Made by a program: the position numbers and the translations under genes. The notes beneath the pieces are model-generated. The model worked only from the letters and a program-made list of their open reading frames with translations. It had not been told where the DNA came from and ran no database searches. DNA of 64,000 bases from Gallionella sp. Its GTDB lineage: Bacteria; Pseudomonadota; Gammaproteobacteria; Burkholderiales; Gallionellaceae. The stretch is from NCBI GenBank assembly GCA_028699065.1, contig JAQVVH010000001.1, forward strand, positions 1,136,326 through 1,200,325. Reading direction: 5' to 3'. Positions 35,540-47,791 of the stretch are shown in pieces. Numbering within the stretch: position 1 is the first letter of the stretch; every line of letters begins with the position of its first letter.

Positions 35540-36352
35540 CTACGGCCGATGACATCCAGCGACAAGTGTTCTTCCCAGCAGCATGTCCAGTGAATTCATT
35601 TGTAAGACATATTCCTCGTTGTGTCTGTCCACAGTTTTGAATTTCTTTTTTTCCTTGCGTAGAGTGAGTCCGGAAAAAATCCGGATGGGGAGCCAGAAAA
35701 GGACTAACCATGCCATTGAACTGCCCTGTTTTTTATCAATGGCGATTTGAATCTCATTAAATCCGGCATCCAGTAGGGCATGTGACAAGAAAAAAGATGA
35801 AACCGGATTGATGTGCCCCCCGGTGGTGTGAAGTTCACTTTCGCTCACGTGCAGCGGACCAAAGAGGTTATAAAAACCAAAGATGAGGAATCTGATGCGA
35901 GATTTCAGATTCAGAATGTTAGGTGTTGTAATCACCAAGGTGCCGCCCGGGCGCAATACACGATGAATTTCTCGCAGCGTACCGCGGTAATGCTCCAAAT
36001 GTTCAATTACTTCGGTGCAAGTGACTAGGTCAAATGAGTTGTCGTCAAAGGGGAGCTTCTCGATACTTAAATTGGCGATTTTGACCTTGACATCAGGCAA
36101 TCGCATCAGTTTGTCCGTGTAATCGCAGGCAGACGAGTGGAGGTCAAATTGCTGACGCATTAACGATATCAATTCACCATGCCCCGAGCCTATATCCAGA
36201 TGCTCACAGGGGAATTTTGAATGCAATTTGGAGATCATCCGGATCGCTGCGGTGTGAATTGAATAAGTGCTAAGGCCCATGGTTTTGTCTGGCAAGTTGA
36301 TCTCGATTTCTGCCGTGGAGTTTATCGTACTCGGTGTTTGAAGTGGGTGCAT
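35540..36352 (-). CDS. Class I SAM-dependent methyltransferase (type 11)
   Basis: The 270-residue protein has motif I EHLDIGSGHGELISLMRQ, FDLVTCTEVIEHLEHYRGTL and REIHRVLRPGGTLVITTPN, a standard Methyltransf_11 core. The C-terminus has a hydrophobic stretch (MAWLVLFWLPIRIFSG) and a basic tail. Substrate is unknown; relatives occur in lipid and polysaccharide clusters. By eye it is more A/T-rich than its neighbours, which suggests recent arrival. It starts 26 bp after the DUF3426 gene. Confidence 0.78.
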   Translation of the reverse strand: MHPLQTPSTINSTAEIEINLPDKTMGLSTYSIHTAAIRMISKLHSKFPCEHLDIGSGHGELISLMRQQFDLHSSACDYTDKLMRLPDVKVKIANLSIEKLPFDDNSFDLVTCTEVIEHLEHYRGTLREIHRVLRPGGTLVITTPNILNLKSRIRFLIFGFYNLFGPLHVSESELHTTGGHINPVSSFFLSHALLDAGFNEIQIAIDKKQGSSMAWLVLFWLPIRIFSGLTLRKEKKKFKTVDRHNEEYVLQMNSLDMLLGRTLVAGCHRP

Positions 36353-36378
36353 TCTGCTGCTGGAGCCGATAGTTAGGG

Positions 36379-37152
36379 CTATTGCGGGTAAAACAGGAAC
36401 AGACGATAACCGGCGGGATTCAGGTCGGCGACATCCAGATTTAGCGCGATTTCGAGTTCGCGCCGGGCCGCAAGGCCGGTCTCGGCCGGTCGGCTGGCGG
36501 GCAGATAATCCTGCGGTCGCAGGATGCGCCGGGCCAGCGGTCGGTCATCCATGTCGTTCAGGCTGAGTTCGAGTTCCGGGTAGGCTTGTGCATACGGTGC
36601 ATGGTTGCGCAGCAGGGCGTGCAGCGTGATGAGCCGGGCTGCGTCCGGGTGCGCTTCCAGACTGGAGGATTCGATGCCGATCTGTTCGCTGTCGCGCGGC
36701 AGGGAAACTTCGCAATTCAGCGCGATGCATGCGCGGACTAGCAGCGGTTTGAGACCGGGCAATTGCGCGGCGAGATCAACCCGGAAGAAGTAGGTACCTT
36801 GTAATAGCAGAACGACCAGCAGGGCGGCGTTAGCGAGTGCCCAGGGCCATCGGCGCGGTAAGGTGATCGTGACGGGTTCGTCGTTGGTGAGCAGCTTGAT
36901 TTGTTCGGCGAGTGTCTGCGGTGCGACCGGTTCAGCGTGTTCGATCGGTTCAGTGGCCATGACTTCATCGACCGACGCATCAGGAATGGGTAGGTCGAGC
37001 TGCGGATCGGGTTCGTCGGCAATGAAATCCGCGCGGGCGTCAAAGGCTTGCAGGCAGTGGCCGCATCGGACCATCCCTTCGTGTGCCTCCAGCTGTTCTT
37101 CCGCCACGCGGAAGCGGGTCATGCAATGCGGACAAAGTGTCGTGCCGCTCAC
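36379..37152 (-). CDS. Zinc-ribbon DUF3426 membrane protein
   Basis: A 257-residue protein with an N-terminal MJ0042-type zinc ribbon (TLCPHCMTRFRVAEEQLEA and RCGHCLQAFDAR), an acidic linker, one membrane helix (WPWALANAALLVVLLLQGTY near the middle) and the C-terminal DUF3426 domain. GTG 37152 overlaps the prmA stop as GTGA, which decides the start over ATGs at 37173 and 37215 inside prmA. Function is unknown; it commonly follows prmA in betaproteobacteria. Confidence 0.85.
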   Translation of the reverse strand: MSGTTLCPHCMTRFRVAEEQLEAHEGMVRCGHCLQAFDARADFIADEPDPQLDLPIPDASVDEVMATEPIEHAEPVAPQTLAEQIKLLTNDEPVTITLPRRWPWALANAALLVVLLLQGTYFFRVDLAAQLPGLKPLLVRACIALNCEVSLPRDSEQIGIESSSLEAHPDAARLITLHALLRNHAPYAQAYPELELSLNDMDDRPLARRILRPQDYLPASRPAETGLAARRELEIALNLDVADLNPAGYRLFLFYPQ

Positions 37153-38042
37153 CGGCGCACTCCGGAAAGACATGTCCAGCCGTCTTCGAAGACCGGCGGA
37201 TTCAGTGTGAACCACTGCGCGTAAATGCCCATAACTTCCTGCGCCTGACTGTCGAGAATGCCGGAAAGTACGATGCGCCCGCCGGTTTTGGTGGCGTGAG
37301 CCAGGAGCGGGGCCAACAGCCGCAGCGGGTTGGTCAGGATGTTGGCGACGACCACGTCATATTGCGCGCTCGGGGCATTGTCCGGCAGGAAGAACCGGGC
37401 CTGCGGCACGCCGTTGGCGGTCGCATTGTCGCGGCTGGCGATGATGGCCTGCGGGTCGACATCCACGCCCTCAGCGCTGGTGGCGCCGAGTTTGAGTGCC
37501 GCAATCGCGAGAATGCCGGAGCCGCATCCATAGTCGAGCACACTTTCGCCGCCTTGCAAATGGCTGTCCAGCCAGCGCAGGCACAGGCGTGTTGTCGGAT
37601 GGCTGCCGGTGCCAAAGGCCAGCCCGGGATCGAGCGCGATGTTGATCGCATCCGGATTGCTGGGCGTGTGCCAGGTCGGCACGATCCAGAGTCGTTCAGA
37701 GATAGGAATAGGATCGAATTGAGATTGGGTTAAACGCACCCAGTCATGGTCGTCCAGCGGTTCCACGCGATATTGGGGCGGCTGCGCCAGCCCGATCTGT
37801 TGCGCGGCTGCCGCAAGGATGGTGGCAACATCGGTGTCCGGTTCGAACAGTGCACTGATCCGGTTGTGCTGCCAGACGCCGGGTGGTGGTTCGCCCGGCT
37901 CCCCGAAGATCGCCTGTTCGTCGGGCGTGTCAGCATCGGCATCCAATAAATCAACCGACAAGGCGCCGAGTTCCAGCAGGGCTTCGCTCAGCGCCTCGGC
38001 ATGTTGGGCATCCGTGTCGGCGGTGAGCGTGAGCCAGGACAT
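37149..38042 (-). CDS. prmA: Ribosomal protein L11 methyltransferase
   Basis: PrmA trimethylates lysines and the N-terminus of ribosomal protein L11. The 297-residue protein has the N-terminal substrate domain ([20 protein letters not shown]) and the C-terminal SAM domain with VLDYGCGSGILAIAALKLGA and VVANILTNPLRLLAPLLA (the N-x-L-x-x-P-L motif). Its ATG shares a base with the accC stop (TAATG). Confidence 0.95.
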   Translation of the reverse strand: MSWLTLTADTDAQHAEALSEALLELGALSVDLLDADADTPDEQAIFGEPGEPPPGVWQHNRISALFEPDTDVATILAAAAQQIGLAQPPQYRVEPLDDHDWVRLTQSQFDPIPISERLWIVPTWHTPSNPDAINIALDPGLAFGTGSHPTTRLCLRWLDSHLQGGESVLDYGCGSGILAIAALKLGATSAEGVDVDPQAIIASRDNATANGVPQARFFLPDNAPSAQYDVVVANILTNPLRLLAPLLAHATKTGGRIVLSGILDSQAQEVMGIYAQWFTLNPPVFEDGWTCLSGVRR

Positions 38043-39397
38043 TATTTGTCCTTATGCAGTTTGGAGAGGCGCTCTTCCAGATAGTGGATGTTGGTTCCGC
38101 CGCGGATGAAAGCGGCGTCCTGCATCAGCTCGCGATGCAGGGCAATATTGGTGTCAATGCCTTCCACCGCCATTTCGGAAAGTGCGGTGCGCATCCGCGC
38201 CATGGCTTGCTCGCGGGTGTCGCCGTAGGCAATGAGTTTGCCGATCATCGAATCGTAATGCGGCGGCACGAAGTAGTTCGTGTATACGTGCGAGTCGACG
38301 CGAATACCGGGGCCGCCGGGCACGTGCCAGGAAGTAATGCGTCCCGGCGACGGAATGAATTTGTAGGGATGCTCGGCGTTGATGCGGCATTCAATGGCAT
38401 GCCCACGGAATTGGATGTCCCGTTGGCGGAACGGCAATCTTTCGCCGGCCGCGATGCGGATCTGTTGCTGCACAATGTCGATGCCGGTAATCATTTCCGA
38501 GACTGGATGTTCGACTTGTACGCGGGTGTTCATTTCGATGAAATAGAACTCGCCGTTCTCGTACAGAAACTCGAACGTTCCGGCGCCGCGATAGCCAATC
38601 TTGCGGCAGGCGTCGGCACAGCGTTCGCCGATCTTGTTGCGCAGGCGCGGATTCAGCAGAGGCGCCGGCGCTTCTTCAATAATTTTCTGGTGGCGGCGCT
38701 GCATCGAGCAGTCGCGTTCGCCCAGGTACACGGCGTTGCCGTGCTGGTCAGCCAGCACCTGAATTTCAATATGGCGCGGGTTTTCCAGAAACTTCTCCAT
38801 GTAGACCATGGGATTGTTGAAGGCTGCCTGCGCTTCGGTGCGTGTCATGGTGACCGCGTTCAGCAGGGCCGCTTCGGTATGCACGACGCGCATGCCGCGC
38901 CCGCCACCGCCGCCCGCCGCTTTGATGATGACCGGATAACCGATGCTGCGCGCGATCTTGATGATCTCCTTCGGGTCTTCCGGGAGGGCGCCTTCGACAC
39001 CGGGTACGCAGGGCACGCCCGCCTTTTTCATCGCCGATTTTGCCGAAACCTTGTCGCCCATCAGACGAATTGTGTCGGCGCGCGGGCCGATGAAAACAAA
39101 GCCGCACTTTTCAACACGCTCGGAAAAGTCCGCGTTCTCGGAAAGGAATCCGTAGCCGGGATGGATGGCCTGTGCATCGGTGACTTCGGCGGCGCTGATG
39201 ATGGCCGGCACGCTCAGATAGCTTTGGTTGGAAGGTGCGGGGCCGATACAGACCGACTCGTCGGCCAGCTTGACGTATTTGGCATCGGCATCCGCTTCGG
39301 AGTGCACGACAACGGTTTTAATTCCGAGCTCGCGGCAGGCGCGCTGGATGCGCAGGGCAATTTCCCCGCGATTGGCAATAAGAATCTTTTCAAACAT
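38042..39397 (-). CDS. accC: Acetyl-CoA carboxylase, biotin carboxylase subunit
   Basis: AccC carboxylates biotin on AccB at the expense of ATP. The 451-residue protein starts [20 protein letters not shown] at 39397, not at an in-frame ATG 54 nt upstream. It has the ATP-grasp glycine loop [35 protein letters not shown] and [20 protein letters not shown]. It follows accB and precedes prmA in the usual order. Confidence 0.97.
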   Translation of the reverse strand: MFEKILIANRGEIALRIQRACRELGIKTVVVHSEADADAKYVKLADESVCIGPAPSNQSYLSVPAIISAAEVTDAQAIHPGYGFLSENADFSERVEKCGFVFIGPRADTIRLMGDKVSAKSAMKKAGVPCVPGVEGALPEDPKEIIKIARSIGYPVIIKAAGGGGGRGMRVVHTEAALLNAVTMTRTEAQAAFNNPMVYMEKFLENPRHIEIQVLADQHGNAVYLGERDCSMQRRHQKIIEEAPAPLLNPRLRNKIGERCADACRKIGYRGAGTFEFLYENGEFYFIEMNTRVQVEHPVSEMITGIDIVQQQIRIAAGERLPFRQRDIQFRGHAIECRINAEHPYKFIPSPGRITSWHVPGGPGIRVDSHVYTNYFVPPHYDSMIGKLIAYGDTREQAMARMRTALSEMAVEGIDTNIALHRELMQDAAFIRGGTNIHYLEERLSKLHKDK

Positions 39398-39456
39398 GGT
39401 GGAAGTCTCCGGCGGGCTGTCGGCGCGCGGTTTGCGCTCGAACATGGGCATGATGA

Positions 39457-39909
39457 TTAACCGATGACGAACAACGGTTGGCCGAATTCCACGGGCTGGC
39501 CATTCTCGACAAGAATGGCCTTGATGACGCCACCCTGATCCGCATCGATTTCGTTCAGCAGCTTCATGGCTTCAATGATGCATAGCGTGTCGCCGCTGTT
39601 GACGTTTTGGCCGACATCCACAAACGCCTTGGCGCCCGGAGATGCTGCACGGTAGAACGTGCCAACCATGGGGGATTTGACGATATGGCCCTCGGGCGCG
39701 GCGGGTTCTGCAGCTGGGGCTGCAGCAACAGGTGCCGCAGCAACAGGCGCCGCGGCTACCAGCGCTTGTGCAACGGGGGCAACCAGCTGCTGGCTGGCGG
39801 CGACAGTGCGGGTGATGCGCACGCGCTCTTCACCCTCGCTGATTTCCAGTTCGGCGATGCCAGAGCCTTCGACCAATTCAATCAGTGTTTTGAGTTTGCG
39901 TAAGTCCAT
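39457..39909 (-). CDS. accB: Biotin carboxyl carrier protein of acetyl-CoA carboxylase
   Basis: The 150-residue carrier has an N-terminal helix-strand part ([20 protein letters not shown]), an Ala/Pro-rich linker at about 50-72, and a C-terminal biotinyl domain with [16 protein letters not shown] and the biotinylated lysine in [14 protein letters not shown]. It is 20 bp downstream of aroQ and 59 bp upstream of accC. Confidence 0.97.
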   Translation of the reverse strand: MDLRKLKTLIELVEGSGIAELEISEGEERVRITRTVAASQQLVAPVAQALVAAAPVAAAPVAAAPAAEPAAPEGHIVKSPMVGTFYRAASPGAKAFVDVGQNVNSGDTLCIIEAMKLLNEIDADQGGVIKAILVENGQPVEFGQPLFVIG

Positions 39910-39929
39910 AGTGTTCTCCCGGTGAGATT

Positions 39930-40367
39930 TTAGTTGGGGTAATTCAGTGCGTGACGCACTGCAAATTCGTAGCCTGCCGCACCCAGGCCGCTGATGACGC
40001 CAACGGCGAGATCGGAAAAATAGGATTCCCGGCGGAACGCCTCGCGTGCATGGACATTGGACAGGTGCACTTCAATAAAGGGGATGGCAACGCCCGCCAG
40101 CGCATCGCGCAAGGCTACACTGGTGTGGGTAAACGCGGCCGGATTGATGACGATGAACTCAACACCCTCTGTCTGCGCCTGATGAACCCGTTCGACGAGT
40201 GCGGCTTCGGCATTGCTTTGGAAATATTCGAGTTTTGCGTTGTTCTTCGCGGCTAAATCGACCAATTTGGCATTAATTTCTGCCAACGTGACGCGACCGT
40301 AAACCGTCGGCTCGCGTGTGCCGAGCAGATTCAGGTTGGGGCCGTGCAGGACGAGAATATTTTTCAT
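39930..40367 (-). CDS. aroQ: 3-Dehydroquinate dehydratase, type II
   Basis: AroQ converts 3-dehydroquinate to 3-dehydroshikimate. The 145-residue protein starts [20 protein letters not shown] with the catalytic Tyr shortly after in PTVYGRVTL, and has [33 protein letters not shown] and [17 protein letters not shown]. An ATG 24 nt upstream would add residues outside the family. The aroQ-accB-accC order is common in proteobacteria. Confidence 0.95.
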   Translation of the reverse strand: MKNILVLHGPNLNLLGTREPTVYGRVTLAEINAKLVDLAAKNNAKLEYFQSNAEAALVERVHQAQTEGVEFIVINPAAFTHTSVALRDALAGVAIPFIEVHLSNVHAREAFRRESYFSDLAVGVISGLGAAGYEFAVRHALNYPN

Positions 40368-40482
40368 GGCAGGCAGTTTGCCGCAAATCACCTATGTTTG
40401 TCTATTATTTCACTGAAATTGTCGGGAATTATGCTCAAGGGCTGCAGCTTGTTCGGTCCGGGGCGGTATGTGCCTCACTGGG

Positions 40483-42276
40483 CTAGATACCTGCTGCTTT
40501 CAGGGAGGCAAGAAAATCATCGGCATTCTGGTACCCGGTGACCCGATGGTCGGTTAATTCCTGCCCCTGCGTATTAAAAAATAGGGTTGCCGGAGGACCG
40601 AATAGTCCGTAGCGCTGCAATAACACCTTGTCATCGGTGTTGTTTTCGGTGACATCGGCTTGCAGCAACAGGCTGCGGGAGAGTTTTGCCTGAACCGCCG
40701 GGTCGCTAAAAGTAAAGCGTTCCATTTCCTTGCAGGAGGTACACCAGTCCGCGTAAAAATCCAGCATGACGGTTTTGCCCTCGGCTCCGGCCAGTCGCGC
40801 ATCCAGTTCGGCGATGCTGCGCACACGCTCGAAAGGCAGGCTGTGGGTAGTCGCGGCGACCGCAGGTCGGTCGGTCAGTTCGCCGAGCGGACGCAGGATG
40901 TCGCGGGCGCCGGAGAGTCCGCCAATGAGATAGGCTACACCGAGCAGTAGCAGCAGGATCGCCAGCCCTTTGCTTAGTTTGTGACGCGGATGGGCGTTGT
41001 GGGGCAGGGGATCCAGCGCGCGCAAATAAATCCCCGAGAAAATCAGTAACGCGGCCCAGAGCAGCATCTGCACGCTGAGCGGAATGATCGGGTTGATGAT
41101 CCAGATCGCCAGGGCCAGCATCATTACGCCGAAGAAACGCTTGACGGCTTCCATCCAGGGGCCGGCCTTGGGCAGCAGCACGCCCGCCGAACTGCCGATC
41201 AGCAACAGCGGCGCACCCATGCCCAGCGCTAGCGCAAAAAGCGCTGAGCCGCCCAGCACCGCATCGTGCGTCTGGCCGATGTAGAGCAGCGCGCCGGCCA
41301 GGGGGGCCGCGACGCAAGGGCCCATGATCAGGGCCGAGAGCGCGCCCATTGCGAAAACTCCCGAGAGATGGCCGCCATGCAATTTGTTGCTGGTGGTCGT
41401 GAGCCGGCTTTGCAGCGCGTTAGGCAGTTGCAGTTCGTAGAGCCCGAACATGGACAGGGAAAGCAGGACAAACAGACCGGCAAAGCTGCCCAGTACCCAG
41501 GGCGTTTGCAGCGCGTTTGAAATCAGACTGCCGGAAAATCCAGCCGCGACCCCAGCCGCTGCGTACGTGAGTGCCATGCCGAGCACATAAGCAAGCGACA
41601 GCAAAAAAGCGCGGCCGTGGGTGATCGTGTGGCCGTGCCCGACGATGATGCCTGACAGAATCGGGATCATCGGGAACACGCAAGGGGTCAAGGCCAGCAG
41701 CAGACCGGCGCCAAAGAAGAACGAAAGAATCAGCCAGAAGCTGCCTTCGCGAAACAGGCCGGCGATGCGGGTGTTGTCATTTTCGGGAATGGCAACCCGG
41801 CTTGGGGCGGCCGCTGGCGCATTGCCAAGGCTGGGCGCCAGATTCAGCGTCAGGGTCTTGTCGATCGGGGGGTAGCAAAGCCCGCCCTCGCTACAACCTT
41901 GATAGCGCGCTTTCAGCACCAGCGGTTCGCCGGGCGTGATGTCGGCGAACCGCAATTCGGCCTGAAAGGATTGATGGTAAACCTCGGTCGGCCCGAAGTT
42001 CGGGTCGTCCTTGATTTCGCCCGGCGGAAGTTTGACTTCAGTAATGCGGCCGATTGTTCCTTCTGCCAGCTGGAAATGAGTTTTGTCGCGATACAGGTAA
42101 TAACCCGGAGTAATGCGGAAACTGGCTTGCAGTGTCTGGCTATCCCGCACCCGCACCTGCAGTTCAAACGCCTGGTCGGGCGGCAGAAACGCGGCCTGTT
42201 TGCCGCCGATGTCGTCAAGCAATCCGGCCTGCACGGGGGAGGCCATTAGCAGGAAAAAAGCAAAGATAAGTCTCAT
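40483..42276 (-). CDS. dsbD: Thiol:disulfide interchange protein DsbD
   Basis: DsbD carries electrons from cytoplasmic thioredoxin to periplasmic DsbC and DsbG. The 597-residue protein has a signal peptide (MRLIFAFFLLMASPVQA), an N-terminal beta domain with the Cys pair in YQGCSEGGLCYPP, an eight-helix membrane domain (ALTPCVFPMIPILSG and GPCVAAPLAGALLYIG hold the two cysteines), and a C-terminal thioredoxin domain with DFYADWCTSCKEMERFTF. Its start overlaps the cutA stop (ATGA). Confidence 0.95.
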   Translation of the reverse strand: MRLIFAFFLLMASPVQAGLLDDIGGKQAAFLPPDQAFELQVRVRDSQTLQASFRITPGYYLYRDKTHFQLAEGTIGRITEVKLPPGEIKDDPNFGPTEVYHQSFQAELRFADITPGEPLVLKARYQGCSEGGLCYPPIDKTLTLNLAPSLGNAPAAAPSRVAIPENDNTRIAGLFREGSFWLILSFFFGAGLLLALTPCVFPMIPILSGIIVGHGHTITHGRAFLLSLAYVLGMALTYAAAGVAAGFSGSLISNALQTPWVLGSFAGLFVLLSLSMFGLYELQLPNALQSRLTTTSNKLHGGHLSGVFAMGALSALIMGPCVAAPLAGALLYIGQTHDAVLGGSALFALALGMGAPLLLIGSSAGVLLPKAGPWMEAVKRFFGVMMLALAIWIINPIIPLSVQMLLWAALLIFSGIYLRALDPLPHNAHPRHKLSKGLAILLLLLGVAYLIGGLSGARDILRPLGELTDRPAVAATTHSLPFERVRSIAELDARLAGAEGKTVMLDFYADWCTSCKEMERFTFSDPAVQAKLSRSLLLQADVTENNTDDKVLLQRYGLFGPPATLFFNTQGQELTDHRVTGYQNADDFLASLKAAGI

Positions 42277-42602
42277 GGGACGCTATTCTCCGATTCTTGC
42301 CGAACCCAGTCCAGATAAGCGGGCAATCCTGCAGTGAGAGGGACGGCCACGATGTCCGGAAGTTCATAAGGATGGGTATCGCGAATGAGTTGTTCCAGTG
42401 CCGGGTAGGTTGCCTGCGTGGTTTTGATCAGCAGCGGCACTTCGCTGGCGGTCTCAATCCGGCCTTGCCAGCGATAAGTCGAAGTGCACGGCGCAAGCCG
42501 GTTGACGCAGGCTGCCGCGCGTTGGGCAATGATTTTTTCGGCAAGCTGCCCGGCCGAGGTTTCATCCGGAAGATGGGTGATCACCAGCAGCACGTCAGTC
42601 AT
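42273..42602 (-). CDS. cutA: Divalent-cation tolerance protein CutA
   Basis: A 109-residue trimeric PII-like protein linked to copper tolerance. It shows ARAAACVNRLAPCTSTYRW-like blocks (AAACVNRLAPCTSTYRWQG), EVPLLIKTTQATYPALEQLI and HPYELPDIVAVPLTAGLPAY. It is joined by 4-nt overlaps to holA upstream and dsbD downstream, as often seen in proteobacteria. The molecular function of CutA is still debated. Confidence 0.95.
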   Translation of the reverse strand: MTDVLLVITHLPDETSAGQLAEKIIAQRAAACVNRLAPCTSTYRWQGRIETASEVPLLIKTTQATYPALEQLIRDTHPYELPDIVAVPLTAGLPAYLDWVRQESENSVP

Positions 42603-43600
42603 CGTGCGAACCTTAGGCCAAATTGCAGCAGCTCATCCCAGACATCGCCGGAACGCAATCCCTTGATGGTTTTGTCTACCCGTGCGGCGTGCAGGAGGGC
42701 GCGCTCCACGATGGGCAGCCGCAAGCGGCGCGCCGCGGCCCCGATCAGCTCCTGGCGCGGCCCCCAGACCCGGGCGTCGCGCAGGGCGTTGGCCGGCTGA
42801 CTGCCGAGCTGCAGATTTCGCAGGACGCGTCCCAGCGTGCGGGCATCTTCGCTGAGCGCCCAGAGCACCAGCGGGGTGGCCGTGCCTTCCGCGCGCAGCC
42901 CGTCGAGAATATGCGCGAAGCGGGCAGCATTGCCGCCCAGCATGGCTTCTGACAGTTTGAAGATGTCATAGCGGGCAACATCCATGACGGCATCCTTGAC
43001 CTGCTCGAACGATAGTTCGCCCGCCGGATACAGCAGCGCCAGCTTGCGGATTTCCTGGAAGGCGGCGAGCAGATTGCCCTCGCAGCGATCGGCCAGAAAT
43101 TCGAGTGTGTCGGGCGTGGCAGATTGCGCTTGCCGCTGTAACCTGCCGGAAATCCACCGCGGCAGGGCGTTGCGCGGCACATCATCCGCCGTGATGACCA
43201 CACCCTCGCGCGCCAGTGCGGTGAACCACTGGCTTTTTTGTGCGGTGCGATCCAGCTTGGGCAGCGTCACGATGGTCAACACGTCGACCGGCAGGCGGGC
43301 CGCATAATCCTGCAAGGCCTGGCTGCCGTCCGTGCCGGGTTTGCCGGAGGGAATGCGCAAATCGATAATTCTGCGAGAGGCGAACAGCGAAAGACTTTGC
43401 GCCGCTTCACGCAGGGCTTCCCATTTGAAATGCTGTTCCGCAACAAAAACCTCGCGCTCGCTGTAACCGGCTTCGCGCGCTGCACTGCGCAGCATATCGG
43501 CGGCTTCGATGGCCAGCAGTGGTGCGTCACCGTGGATCACATACAACGGCTTGAGTGCCGAGCCGAGATGACGGGACAAGTCTTCGCTGGAAATTTGCAC
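42599..43600 (-). CDS. holA: DNA polymerase III delta subunit
   Basis: HolA opens the sliding clamp within the clamp loader. The 333-residue protein starts MQISSEDLSRHLGSALKPLY with the family block VIHGDAPLLAIEAADMLRSA, then LFASRRIIDLRIPSGKPG and EFLADRCEGNLLAAFQEIRK, as in the delta AAA+-like fold without a functional Walker A. It lies between lptE and cutA in the leuS operon. Confidence 0.93.
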   Translation of the reverse strand: MQISSEDLSRHLGSALKPLYVIHGDAPLLAIEAADMLRSAAREAGYSEREVFVAEQHFKWEALREAAQSLSLFASRRIIDLRIPSGKPGTDGSQALQDYAARLPVDVLTIVTLPKLDRTAQKSQWFTALAREGVVITADDVPRNALPRWISGRLQRQAQSATPDTLEFLADRCEGNLLAAFQEIRKLALLYPAGELSFEQVKDAVMDVARYDIFKLSEAMLGGNAARFAHILDGLRAEGTATPLVLWALSEDARTLGRVLRNLQLGSQPANALRDARVWGPRQELIGAAARRLRLPIVERALLHAARVDKTIKGLRSGDVWDELLQFGLRFAR

Positions 43601-43605
43601 GTTGC

Positions 43606-44091
43606 TTATTCCACGGGCAACGGCTTCGCCCGGCTCAGGCGGCGGATGATTTGCTGCACCATGTCGTCGCGCATGCTTTGCACCAGCATGGCTTCCTCCT
43701 GCTGCTTCGCCAGAATTTGAGTGTCATCGTAGTTGTAGTTGCGGCGGATCACCATCTCTTCCGCAGGAATCCAGTCGTGGGCCTGATTGTCGTAGGCGCG
43801 CAATGAAACCTTGAAGTACAGCTGGTATTCATTCACCCGGCCGGCGCCGCTGAGCGACAGAATTTGTTTTTCCTGGGATTCCGATTCGATGTTCAGAATC
43901 ACTTCGGCGTTCTCGGCTGTGTTGCTCACCGTGACATCATTGGCTTCCAGATTGCGGCGCAATTCCGAGACAAGGGGCGTGGCACTCGCAGCCTCCAAAT
44001 AGATGCTTTGGAACGGCATGCCCGCATGACCGCGCAGCTGGAATCCGCAGGCACTCAGCAGCAGGGTGAGTAACAGGGCGAGCAGGCGCAA
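43606..44091 (-). CDS. lptE: LPS-assembly lipoprotein LptE
   Basis: LptE plugs the LptD barrel that inserts lipopolysaccharide in the outer membrane. The 161-residue protein has a lipoprotein signal, MRLLALLLTLLLSACGFQLR (lipobox LSAC), followed by the family's RGHAGMPFQSIYLEA. It sits 9 bp after leuS and 5 bp before holA, the canonical order. Confidence 0.93.
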   Translation of the reverse strand: MRLLALLLTLLLSACGFQLRGHAGMPFQSIYLEAASATPLVSELRRNLEANDVTVSNTAENAEVILNIESESQEKQILSLSGAGRVNEYQLYFKVSLRAYDNQAHDWIPAEEMVIRRNYNYDDTQILAKQQEEAMLVQSMRDDMVQQIIRRLSRAKPLPVE

Positions 44092-44100
44092 GGCGATCTC

Positions 44101-46716
<2,616 letters not shown>

Positions 46717-46770
46717 TCAGGAGGCGGCATTATAGCGGCCCTCCGGCACGGATGCGCGGGAGGTGAATTC

Positions 46771-46779
46771 TGGTATAGA
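46771..46779 (+). promoter_or_regulatory. Candidate extended -10 of prk
   Basis: TGGTATAGA (extended -10 TGn plus TATAGA), about 47 bp before the prk ATG. The same TATAGAAT is found before pgm at 59515-59522, so both carbon genes may use similar promoters. Confidence 0.45.
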
Positions 46780-46825
46780 ATCCCCTTCCAGAATTTATCC
46801 CAATAATTGTTCAGGAGAGAGGCCC

Positions 46826-47725
46826 ATGTCCCGCAAGCACCCCGTTATTGCCGTTACTGGCTCGTCAGGCGCAGGTACGACCACCGTCAAACGCGCTTTT
46901 GAGAACATTTTCCGTCGCGAAGACATCTCGGCGGCCGTGATCGAGGGTGATAGCCTGCATAGCCTCGATCGTATGGCGTTCCGTGCCGCCGCGGCCGAAG
47001 CCGCCAAGGCCGGCAACAATACGTTCAGCCATTTTGGTCCGGAAGCCAACCACTTCGACAAAATCGAAGAGATGTTCAAAGTGTACGGCGAAACCGGCAT
47101 GTGCAAGCGCCGCTACTATGTGCACAGCGATGCCGAGGCAGTTGAGCACAACAAGCATTTCGGTCTGACCGACCTGACGCCCGGTGTGTTTACGCCGTGG
47201 GAAGACATTGAGTCCGGTTCCGACCTGCTTTTCTACGAAGGTTTGCATGGCCTGGCCAAGGATGACAAGCAGGGCATTGATGCCGGCAAGTTTGTTGATC
47301 TGGCGATTGGTGTCGTGCCCGTGGTCAATCTGGAGTGGATCCAAAAGATTCACCGCGACAAGGCTGAGCGCGGCTATTCGGCCGAGGCAACTGTTGACAC
47401 CATCATGCGTCGCATGCCGGACTACATCAAATACATCACGCCGCAGTTCACCTACACCGATATCAACTTCCAGCGTGTGGCTACTGTGGATACTTCGAAC
47501 CCCTTCATCGCGCGTGACATCCCGACGCCGGACGAGAGCTTCGTGGTCATCCGTTTCCGTAATCCGAAGGGCGTGGATTTCCAGTATTACCTGTCCATGA
47601 TTCCGAACTCGTTCATGTCCCGCGCCAACACCATGGTGGTGCCCGGCGGCAAGATGAGCCATGCGATGGAGATCATCCTGTCTCCGATCATGCACGACAT
47701 GATCGAAAAGAAAAAACAGGGTTAA
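46826..47725 (+). CDS. prk: Phosphoribulokinase
   Basis: PRK makes ribulose-1,5-bisphosphate for RuBisCO and marks a Calvin cycle. The 299-residue enzyme of the proteobacterial type has the P-loop AVTGSSGAGTTTVKRAFENI, VIEGDSLHSLDRMAFR, HFGPEANHFDKIEEMFKVYG and LLFYEGLHGLAKDDKQGIDA. AGGAGAGAG precedes the ATG at 46826, which rules against an in-frame ATG at 46763. RuBisCO genes are not in the window. A terminator follows. Confidence 0.97.
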   Translation: MSRKHPVIAVTGSSGAGTTTVKRAFENIFRREDISAAVIEGDSLHSLDRMAFRAAAAEAAKAGNNTFSHFGPEANHFDKIEEMFKVYGETGMCKRRYYVHSDAEAVEHNKHFGLTDLTPGVFTPWEDIESGSDLLFYEGLHGLAKDDKQGIDAGKFVDLAIGVVPVVNLEWIQKIHRDKAERGYSAEATVDTIMRRMPDYIKYITPQFTYTDINFQRVATVDTSNPFIARDIPTPDESFVVIRFRNPKGVDFQYYLSMIPNSFMSRANTMVVPGGKMSHAMEIILSPIMHDMIEKKKQG

Positions 47726-47743
47726 GCTTCGGCTGGCTCACGG

Positions 47744-47778
47744 CGGGGAATCAGGCCAGTGGCTTGATTCCCCGTTTT
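47744..47778 (+). terminator. Intrinsic terminator after prk
   Basis: CGGGGAATCA (47744-47753) pairs with TGATTCCCCG (47765-47774) around an 11-nt loop, followed by TTTT. It separates prk from the helicase gene. Confidence 0.85.
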
Positions 47779-47791
47779 ATTTCAGGATGCC

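Noticed and set aside
38054..39460. A 468-codon open frame antisense to accC
   Set aside because: It mirrors accC codon usage, has no recognisable domain and covers a strongly conserved gene; shadow frame.
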